DNA of 64,000 bases from Cryptomeria japonica (lineage: Eukaryota > Streptophyta > Pinopsida > Cupressales > Cupressaceae): contig NC_081405.1 in NCBI RefSeq assembly GCF_030272615.1, positions 652,074,920-652,138,919 on the forward strand. The letters run 5' to 3'. Shown piece after piece: positions 12,395 to 20,545 of the stretch. Below the pieces are notes generated by a model that did not search any database, was not told the DNA's origin, and saw only the letters and a list, made by a program, of their open reading frames with translations. Both the position numbers and the translations under genes were made by a program. Numbering within the stretch: the stretch's first letter is position 1; each line of letters starts with the position of its first letter.

Positions 12395-13499
12395 TTTTTA
12401 AGTCAAATTATATAGTTTATTATGAAGTTTTTAATCCTTTTAAAATAAATTAAGTAATAGATTAACCAGTATCCATTAAAATTGTCACACCTTCCACCTG
12501 ATAGACCCTTGGCTTCCTCCACCGGTTCCCATCTTTAATTACTTTTCATCAACAATAATTTATACATGACTCATATCAACCGATCTGAAAGAGTACAAGT
12601 TCCAAAGGCTGAAAAGGTACACTGTACAAGAACTTGGCTTGCACGCATTCATGGTGGTCAAGATGAATCAGAAGGTCGTGCTCTGAAAATGTTCTCATAT
12701 AGAAATTGGGAATAATTATTACCCGTTCCTCTGAAACACCCTTTATTGCGAATCTGTAGACTATGCTTCGCTTTGAATTTGAGTTATTTAAAGAGATAAG
12801 ATTTTGTCATCGCAGATTTTTTAATTAAGATCTACAACAACAAAAAATGACAATATTTTTTTTAAAAATTGTTAAACAATGATACACTACGCTTGATCAA
12901 ACTGATGGTCCCATAGACATCATTAAAATCCATTCACTCATTCATTCATTCATTTCGTCCACAGTCCACTGCATTCAATATAAATGTGGTCAGTCCACTG
13001 AATTCAATATAAAGGTGTTTTTTTAATTTGCCTGAGTGGTTGAAGAAAAATCTTCGCAGCCCATTTCGACATTCAACAAACCAGTTTAAAAAACTTAGGA
13101 TAACATTTATGAGTCCCAACATTTTGTTCGGAAGAGAAAGAAAAAGATCTCTGTGAAATTAAATAGAACAAGATAGAAATTTTTTTGAGTACAATGCAAC
13201 ATAATTCAGGGACAATATTTTGAGTACAAATGCAATATAATTCAGGACTGGGGGGGGCGTGGAGACAATTCATTTCTACGACCAGACAAGACTAATTTAT
13301 TTCGCCAATGGCGTCGATCTGATCCTGTCCAAATTACAGGACGACGACCATTATTGAACTGAAGCAAATGCCAACACGTTGCATTTATTCAAAAACAATT
13401 GAACTTAAAATGAGTTTCAAGAATGTAGGTACTCTCATCTGAGTTTATGCTCCAAATTCTCTGTGAAGGAGAAGAAAGAAGATACAACACAAACTTTTT
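12395..13499 (-). other. 3' flank of GLOX (right copy of duplicated block)
   Basis: Non-coding. It contains the presumed 3' UTR of the GLOX gene next to 13499 and then AT-rich spacer, and matches 8590-9596. A short internal duplication of CAGTCCACTG-ATTCAATATAAA occurs at 12962-13013, which the left copy does not have. Confidence 0.7.
13384..13389 (-). terminator. Candidate poly(A) signal of GLOX
   Basis: AATAAA on the minus strand, about 110 nt after the GLOX stop codon. The same hexamer is conserved at 9363-9368 in the duplicated flank. Confidence 0.5.
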
Positions 13500-15128
13500 T
13501 TAATTGACGAAGCGAATCCATTCGGCCTTGCTGGGAACATCGCCATTGACGACACTAAGCATGTAGTACCCGGAAGGCGCCGCCACGGGGCTTGGCGGCG
13601 CCGTCAAAGTGGCCGAATAAGAGTAGCGAGAGACAGAAATGGCGGCTCTGAGCGACAGCATTCGCTGGTTCATCGAGAACGAGTGCGTAGTGAAGGGCGG
13701 AGCGTAGGCGTGGAAGCGGAAGGCAGAGGATTTGGGTTGTACTGGGAGAGAGAAACCAACGGTGAAATTGGACCCGAATCTGATTGTCCGTTCAGAAATA
13801 GAATGTATGGTAGGTCTCTTTGAATCGTAATATGGGTCGAGGTAATAAGGAATGTAGGCCTCGACTCGCAGCTCTGTGCTGAACGGCACGTCGGAGAAGT
13901 GGTAGCCATAGTTGGGGTTGCTTCCAGCGACCAGTACGCGCCCATCAGGAAGAACACTTGCAGTAGAATGATACATTCGAGGAATCCTTGCAGGCGCGAG
14001 GACTGTAAATCTTTTTCCCACGGGCTCTGCTGGTTTGTACAGAAACGGGCTCAGAACAGGGGATCTGGCACACTGATAGCCTGCGCTTCCCAATTGGGCG
14101 CCATTGATTAATATAATGTCCCCCGTGGGAAGAATGAGCATGTCGCTCAGAATCCTCCGACCCGGCATGTTCTCCATTTGCCAGACGGGATTCGGCGACG
14201 TGATTACTAATCTCCCACAGGACTTGAAGACCACTCTGAAATTTTTCGCCATGGCAGCTCTGAAGGTTCCCTTGGGTGCTCCTCCGCAGATGATGATTTC
14301 CACTCTGTGGAAATTGTCGGCGGCGCTGAGAGGTAGCATGACTGAAGACCCAGTACTCGGGTAGTTCCGGGATCCGCCGCCGGGCATTGTGGGGAAATTT
14401 TTGAGCACCCTGTAGTTTTTGTAGTCGAGAAGAATGGAATCCCTGTGCGCAAAGATGAAGAGATTGCCATCGGAAGAGAGATGGAGAAAGGGATACAAAT
14501 TGTTCTCCTCTATGTCCGTGGTCTGTGCTAAAAAAGGAAGGCTGAACACGCCTTCACCGTTTGCGCGCTTCGGGATGAACTCATAATTGAACTGACTACG
14601 CCCTCCGACGACCATGACCCGATCGTCTGGTAAGATCTGACTGGAAGCATACCACCTGGGCGCCGCCAAATGCACCGTCGATTCGACCCAGCTGCATGCG
14701 GAGTGGTAGCATGGCGTGAAATAGCGAGTGATGTTCTCGCCGTCGTGACTTCCGCCCAGCTGAACGAGCATGCCATTGCTGGTGAAGGCACCGGAAGAGC
14801 ACCAGGTGTCGGTCACAACGTGCAGAGGTCTGACTTGATTGCTGGCGATGTCGTACTCCACAGAGTGCGCCCAACAGTCTTGACTTGCAGGGGGTGACCG
14901 GCTGTTGCATGGCGGGTCGGTTCTCCGGATCTGTGACGGTCCGGCGAAAGTCTGGTCGAAGATGAGCACTTTGTTGGTGTGCAACACCATCATATGCATG
15001 GCTGAAACTCCTGCATTTTCCAGGAGCAGCTCCCATTTCCCTTGGTAAAGTGGGTCCCCTCGAGCGTCCAGAGAACACAGTAGTATTACCAAGACTTGAA
15101 TCAGTCTTAATTTATCTGAGCTCCCCAT
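13500..15128 (-). CDS. GLOX: Glyoxal/aldehyde oxidase (GLOX-type copper radical oxidase), secreted
   Basis: Intact single-exon gene of 542 residues, the usual size of plant GLOX proteins. The family oxidises aldehydes to acids with O2, releasing H2O2 at the cell wall. Residues 1-24 form a signal peptide (hydrophobic core LIQVLVILLC), followed by the glyoxal-oxidase N-terminal kelch-like propeller and a DUF1929 C-terminal domain. The copper-radical residues are all visible: Cys110 in DTWCSSGAF and Tyr160 in APRWYASS (the expected Cys and copper-ligand Tyr positions), Tyr386-His387 in PRMYHSTAS, and His482 in TTHSFSMNQR. Propeller phrases such as DDRVMVVGG and DGRVLVAGS repeat. I chose Met20 of the longer frame (which opens at 15185) because the signal peptide then starts at the N-terminus and a TATA box at 15204-15208 gives a normal leader. 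Base composition is GC-richer than the surrounding repeats. A decayed partial copy lies at 9597-9755. Confidence 0.93.
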   Translation of the reverse strand: MGSSDKLRLIQVLVILLCSLDARGDPLYQGKWELLLENAGVSAMHMMVLHTNKVLIFDQTFAGPSQIRRTDPPCNSRSPPASQDCWAHSVEYDIASNQVRPLHVVTDTWCSSGAFTSNGMLVQLGGSHDGENITRYFTPCYHSACSWVESTVHLAAPRWYASSQILPDDRVMVVGGRSQFNYEFIPKRANGEGVFSLPFLAQTTDIEENNLYPFLHLSSDGNLFIFAHRDSILLDYKNYRVLKNFPTMPGGGSRNYPSTGSSVMLPLSAADNFHRVEIIICGGAPKGTFRAAMAKNFRVVFKSCGRLVITSPNPVWQMENMPGRRILSDMLILPTGDIILINGAQLGSAGYQCARSPVLSPFLYKPAEPVGKRFTVLAPARIPRMYHSTASVLPDGRVLVAGSNPNYGYHFSDVPFSTELRVEAYIPYYLDPYYDSKRPTIHSISERTIRFGSNFTVGFSLPVQPKSSAFRFHAYAPPFTTHSFSMNQRMLSLRAAISVSRYSYSATLTAPPSPVAAPSGYYMLSVVNGDVPSKAEWIRFVN

Positions 15129-15203
15129 TTGCTTATCTCTCTTTGTCTGCTCTGGTCTGCTCTGGTTTTTCTCCGATCTTCCCATTTCAGTGCAGGGCCA
15201 TAG

Positions 15204-15208
15204 TTATA
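15204..15208 (-). promoter_or_regulatory. Candidate TATA box of GLOX
   Basis: CTATAACT on the minus strand, 76 nt before the chosen ATG. Transcription would start near 15175, upstream of the Met at 15128 but downstream of the Met at 15185, which supports the shorter protein. Confidence 0.5.
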
Positions 15209-15209
15209 G

Positions 15210-15600
15210 AAGGGCCGGTGGTCCCCAATGGAGGAGCCGTACTTCCACAGATTACATCATCTGAGTTGGAGCTTGGAAAAAGGATGGAGATGATTGAGAT
15301 GGAATTCTGTTCGTGCACGTTGTGTGATTTTGAGATCAGAACTCATTTGTGTTTGTCATGCCTGACGTTGACAAATAGTTACTGTAGGAGCTAAACTAAC
15401 CAGCTGTGTAGATTCGTTCCACAGAGCTTGGAGTGCATGTACACCGTTCTGTATAACAGTTGTTTAAGGGTGTTTGAGAAAACTGGGAAAAACATAGAGT
15501 TTTCTGTGGCCACTATTCGTTTACGGTCTATCTATTATGGACCAAGCGCGAGGACCTCGTTATTCATTACCCATCAACGAAGTTTCCACGAGTAAAGCAT
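15210..15600. other. GLOX upstream region, no gene
   Basis: Moderately GC-rich up to about 15450, then AT-rich. An open frame on the plus strand crosses the promoter but has no protein character. Confidence 0.5.
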
Positions 15601-15693
15601 TGTGCTCTTAAAGAGAAACATCATTTCTTTTTGTGCTTTTAAGGAGAAACATCATTTCTTTTTGTGCTTTTAATGACAAACATCAGTTGTTTA
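15601..15693. repeat. Three tandem 31-bp repeats upstream of GLOX
   Basis: Units at 15601-15631, 15632-15662 and 15663-15693 share TGTGCT-TTAA, a GA-rich centre, AAACATCA and a T-rich end. Units 1 and 2 differ at very few positions; unit 3 is more diverged. Confidence 0.85.
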
Positions 15694-15796
15694 TACAGTG
15701 TAGAATGGATATGATATTTCTACTGTCATGCAAATGAATGATTTAGGTAAAAACTCACACCCAAGGTTTATTATGAGTAGCTTTTTAATGTGAAAT

Positions 15797-16465
15797 CTAT
15801 TAAAATAAATCGGGTTTATCAATTGAATGAATTCGAAGTACTTTTTAAAAGAACAATTGAGAAACTTTTTGATTGTGATCCATCAACTCTTCAAAACATG
15901 TTGTACATACTCTATATTAAAATAAATCAGATTTATCAATTGAATGAATTTGAAGTACTAATTTTCTTAAAAGAACAATTGAATAGTTTTTCGATTGCGA
16001 TCGATCAACTCATTTTGTTGAGTTTTTAATTTTCACAACCTTCAAATTTATTCATATTTATTTTAGTTTATCATAGTATCAAAAGATTACCTCCATGGAT
16101 TTGAAGTACTACTTAAAAGATCAACTGAGAAGCATTTTATTATGATTTGTAAACTCTTTAAAGCGTGTTGTACATATTCTACTTTAAAATAAATCAAATT
16201 TATCAACTAAATGAATTTGAAGTAGTATTTTTTCTTAAAAGAACAATTGAAGAGCTTTGTGATTATGATCCGTCAATTCATTAAAGTGTGTTGTACATAT
16301 TCTATATTAAAATAAACCAGGTGTATCAACTAAATGATTTTGAAGTAGTAATTTTTCTTATAAGAACAATTGAACAATTTTTCGATTGTAATGCATCAAC
16401 TCTTTTAATTGAGTTTTTAGTTTACACAATGTTCAAATTTATTCATATTTATTTTAATTGATATG
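15797..16465. repeat. Tandem repeat array, about 117-124 bp units with a longer super-period
   Basis: A unit with TATTAAAATAAAT, TTTATCAA, TGAATTTGAAGTA, AAAGAACAATTGA and TTGTACATA begins near 15798, 15915, (degenerate) 16080, 16180 and 16304. A separate block, TTCAAATTTATTCATATT, occurs near 16045 and 16434 only, giving a higher-order period of about 390 bp. Very AT-rich and non-coding. Confidence 0.8.
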
Positions 16466-17038
16466 AATTTTGTATAGTCTACATAGTAATCGAACGATTA
16501 CTTCTGATAACAACTGTATTTGTTTTTGTATTCCTCTTCTTAAAAATAGATCATTCAAAAATAAAAGAATGCAATCTTCTATAATATCGACGCAAAACAA
16601 TCTTCTAAATACATATGTAAGTTTTTTAAGAGGAAAAAAGAGAAGGGGTCCATCCTGACACAAAATCGTTTCTCTGTAAACCATAAAAACTAATTATCCC
16701 ATCCAAGTGGGTAAAAATGTTTGTCCTGGACCCTCCCATATCAAATTGAACTTTTGATTTTGAAAGAGACGGCCAGCCAGCCCATGTGAAATGTCACATA
16801 ATGCTTATAGACTGGTAGTTGTTCCATCCGTTATTGCCAAGACACTGTTAAATATCACATTGGTATTTAATAAGTGGCTGAAATAACTGGTGTAGGGACC
16901 GTGTAGATTTGCTTGGAATGGATCTAAACCGTCCATACACCCCATTATGGAGTCGCTTTAAGTCTGCTGTCATCACCATTCTTAGCTTTAGTCCATCAGC
17001 TCTGTTATAAATTGACGTGTGACCCATAAATTGTCTAG
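16466..17038. other. Spacer, no gene seen
   Basis: AT-rich at the left, more mixed to the right. No frame with protein character and no repeat structure noticed. Confidence 0.5.
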
Positions 17039-17230
17039 TTCAATGGAATCATCTTTGTTATTATCTAAGAAAATTCTGGGAGTAAACCAGAAGAAATGAT
17101 AATTCAATGGAATCATCTTTGTTATTATCTAAGAAAATTCTGGGAGTAAACCAGAAGAAATGATAATTCAATGGAATCATCTTTGCTTCTATCTAAGAAA
17201 ATTCTGGGAGTAAGCCAGAAGAAAAGATAA
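17039..17230. repeat. Three tandem 64-bp repeats
   Basis: Units at 17039-17102, 17103-17166 and 17167-17230. As read, units 1 and 2 are identical, so one duplication is recent (or an assembly artefact). Unit 3 differs at a few positions, for example TTGCTTCT in place of TTGTTATT. Confidence 0.9.
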
Positions 17231-17654
17231 GTCACTGACAATACAATCTGCAACACGGGACCCAAGTTTAGAAGCATTGAATTCTCGCAACATTTAGACG
17301 CTTTTGGATTGCAACTGTCAAAGTTTATCGCTTTTTGTCGATGGGATCTTCCCAATATGAAAAAGCAAAAGCTGTTTTAAATGTTTCCTGTTCTTGTCGA
17401 CTCCTTTCGCTTTTATTAAATTTTAAGAAATTACAGAGCTTTCTCTGAACGTGATGGCCAACGACTAAAGTAGATTTCATTTAATTCTCTTTGGCAAGAA
17501 CAGGCAGAAGAGTTTTATTGCTTTGTTTCCATTTCCAAAAAAAACAGCAGAAACAGCAGAGTTAGAAGAGAAAAGGAAAAACACAAAAACAGTTACGTTA
17601 GGGGAGAGGGATTAATAGTGAGAGGGGATCAATACACGTATTATTACATAAAGA
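17231..17654. other. Spacer, no gene seen
   Basis: An open frame on the minus strand (to 17125) overlaps the 64-bp repeats and has no family character. An A-rich run with CAGCAGAAACAGCAGA lies near 17545. Confidence 0.45.
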
Positions 17655-18000
17655 GGAGTTTTAAGACAATATTTGAGATAATTTTTGAATGAATTGAGAT
17701 AAAATAAAACTTGTGTATTGTCTTAAATATTGTCTTTCAGCGAGTGTTTTAAATTATTGTTTTAAAAAATTGTCTTTATAAAGATAATAAAAAACACCAG
17801 TATTATTGTCTCTTGAAACAATTGTATTTTTGTCTTTATAGAGACTATACCTATAATAAAAAACATATTGTCTTTATAGAGACATGTATGTGTTTAATCC
17901 AACTTACTGTCTTTCTTAAGATGATAAAAATATTCTCATTAGAGACAATACCACTTTTGTCTCTCTAGAAATGATATAAAACAATGAATTAAAAAAAATA
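17655..18000. repeat. Cluster of short self-complementary GTCTTTATAGAGAC-like motifs
   Basis: The words TTGTCTTTATA and AGAGACAA, together self-complementary, recur in both orders at about 17775, 17835, 17870, 17900 and 17940-17965. An inverted pair (AAGACAATATTT near 17662 and AAATATTGTCTT near 17718) opens the cluster. It may be a decayed foldback or MITE cluster; no boundaries are clear. Confidence 0.5.
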
Positions 18001-18064
18001 GCTCACTATTCAGATAAATCAACATTGTTAAATATAAAGTACAATATCATTGATTAATTCATGC

Positions 18065-18136
18065 TAGGGCATGATGGAATTGAACCATCATCCTCTTGCT
18101 TGTAAAGGAGGTGCTTTTCCTTTGAGCTAGCACCCT
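18065..18136 (-). tRNA. Degenerate tRNA-like sequence (pseudo-tRNA)
   Basis: On the minus strand 72 nt can be laid out as a tRNA. The acceptor arm AGGGTGC pairs mostly with ATGCCCT, and an A-box-like TAGCTCAAAGG is present. The T arm is perfect (GATGG, loop TTCAATT, CCATC) and the discriminator is A. The anticodon loop TTTACAA would give UAC (Val), and the sequence looks closest to plastid-type trnV. The D and anticodon stems have several mismatches and no CCA is encoded, so it is probably an inactive relic. Confidence 0.5.
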
Positions 18137-19056
18137 TTAAAGAATAATTTTACACTTCAAAATCTTGGGTCTCAAAACACCCTTTCGTTTAGTAGTGAGT
18201 TTTAAGTCTGAATAATGGTTGAGAACATGTGACCATTGCCAACCGTTTTGTGTTTTTGTATTAAACAACTTTTCGTTGCCTTGAAAATAAAACAACTATA
18301 CAATCTATATCTGACTCTATGCAACACAAAGGGAATGCACAAATTTTTTGAATGATGCATTTATATTTGTGAATTGGCACCTACATGGTTTAATTCTAAT
18401 CCTCGGTGTGAACCTATTCAATGCAAAATAGGTGTAAATCATCAGTTTGCAAATTCAAACTACCATCTTACTAATTAAATTTCATCAAACACTTAGAATG
18501 GATTCTAAAACCAACTCTTTCCAATCTTGGAAGTAATTTATAGCATATTATTCAATAAAGAAAGCCTAAATTTTTTTTCTCAGAATTCTTATGCTCAACC
18601 ATTTCATTTATTTCATAAAATGTGGATATGAGTGTTAATTCCCGTCAAAATACCCTAGAGAAATACACTAACTAACATGCAAATAGAGAGAATTTTTTTA
18701 AACATCTACTATTGCAACCATTAAAACTAACTACTCACTCACAATAAACATCCATTAACCAAATACCATTTAACCATCGTAACATAATCATAGAAACACA
18801 TAACACAAGCGGAAATAATCACAATACATATAAGCATTCCCTAGGGTATCTCAATGCCATTACCTAAACTAACCATAAGCAATAACATAACACCATAAGC
18901 ATGATAACACATTTATCACCATGATCTAATACATACTAACTCTAGCATTATTTATTCCTTCTATGCAAGTACATATAACATTCACTATACTTTGTTATGA
19001 GTACATCCATCTACTATGCATACATTAACCAACCCCTTTTAAGTTTATTTTAAAAC
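18137..19056. other. AT-rich spacer left of the gypsy element
   Basis: No gene seen. From about 18630 the style changes to A/C-rich sequence (repeated CATAACAC, CATTAACC), which resumes after 34901. It is therefore the interrupted target of the gypsy insertion, perhaps itself an older repeat. Its last five bases, AAAAC (19052-19056), are the target-site duplication. Confidence 0.55.
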
Positions 19057-20177
19057 TGTAGAGTCAAAAATATCAACCTCATCACCTTTAGTGGCAATTG
19101 CGACATGTGGCGTCTCCCCCACATTGCTTGGAGGATAGCTCTGCCAACTCATCCTTTTGTCCATCAAAGAAGTCCATGTCAACTTCCCCTGAGGCGTTAT
19201 CAATTTTGCCAACCTGACAGATTCACAGACGCAAACACGACACAGAGACATTTGCGCAACATGCTACCATCCCGCCAACCTGCTAGCCAGTAGGTGGTCG
19301 TTGGGATGTTACAACCCATGCCGGGAAGGAATCGTAACGCCTCCCTGCACGACCACCGACATCCAGATTCGTCCCTTAGCCTATATCTTTAGTCTTGGGA
19401 CATTTCCAAGGGATCCTTTTGGCAGATGGAAGCCTTGCTCTTGGAGATTGAAGCTCATGGAGATAATACCACCATTGTTGCAGCATTGTCAAGCTACCAA
19501 GTTCATCAAGCACACTAACACTTGCCAAGCATTAGGGGACTAATCTAACTCTACCTTGCATTTCCAACATCTCATTTACTTTCCAATTATGGAATAGTAT
19601 AACATAATTTTTGCTTTTGTCTTTGCATTCTTCTTTATCATCTTCTTTATCCTCTTCCTTTCTCATGGCTATCTGGGGTTTCCTGTGGAGGTGGAAACAC
19701 CAAAATGGGGGTCTAACTTAGGCAGGCTCCAAAACACAACCCCAAACATTTTCTCTCTTGCATGTGTGTAGGAACAACTTCGTGGAGAGGAGACCATCTT
19801 GCGGGAGGCTTCATAGCGTGGGTCGGTTGTGAGATTCCTTCATCCTTTTAGCACTCCCCTCATTCCACTTCATAATCTATGTTTTTCCTACATTTTAGTA
19901 TTGTTTAGCTAATCTCCAAGTTCTATCAATGCATCTTGAGATTTCTACTCGTACTTTGTACTTCGTTCGTGTTGCATTGTCGTCCCTGCTTCGCGTGCTC
20001 GTCCTATAGACAGAGTCTCTGTAGAGCCGTCCAAAGACATCTCTCGGGCTTCTGATATTCCTTGCATGATTTTTTTATCCCTTGGCTCAGTGTTGCGCCT
20101 ATTCGAAGAGGTAATTGGAAGGATAATTTTTTCTTAAGGATTCATCATCCTTGAGGTGACAAATTCCCTCCATTACA
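19057..20177 (+). repeat. 5' LTR of the gypsy element
   Basis: A 1,121-bp repeat matching 33804-34901 along its whole length, for example TTTAGTGGCAATTGCGACAT near the start and GGATTCATCATCCTTGAGG near the end. Downstream bases TTTGGTGAACCCGACGTG (20180-20197) sit where a primer-binding site belongs; I do not assign the tRNA. Confidence 0.85.
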
Positions 20178-20545
20178 TATTTGGTGAACCCGACGTGAAA
20201 GGGGATTTGTGTATGTGCTTTTCCTTGTATAGATTAGTTGCTTTATTTCTTTTTCCAACTTAGTATAGTTGTTTCACTTTCATCGCATTTCCTTCTAAAA
20301 ACTCAAAAATCTAAAAAAAAAAAAAAGAAGTAAAAAGTAAACACCTTTTTCCCTTTCGCATTTTCATCAAAACAAGACAATCCTACATTTTCTTTTAAAG
20401 ACTTGCATAGGTGTCTGTGTTCCACGATTTGGTTGTCGATCAACTTATGAGCTTTACAACCTAGACTGCGATAGGAGCCGTAGTTAGGAGGTCGTCTAGG
20501 AGGAGCTTCACTCTTGATTGTTACAGTCCTCCTCTACCCAACACC

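Noticed and set aside
13670-15078. Several open frames on both strands overlapping the GLOX gene
   Set aside because: They are shadows of a GC-rich coding sequence; none has domains or motifs, and GLOX explains the openness.
15129-15185. GLOX start at the first ATG (561 residues)
   Set aside because: It puts 19 charged residues before the signal peptide and lies upstream of the transcription start implied by the TATA box.
15797-16465. CRISPR-like array
   Set aside because: Direct repeats without unique spacers of regular size, in eukaryotic AT-rich spacer.
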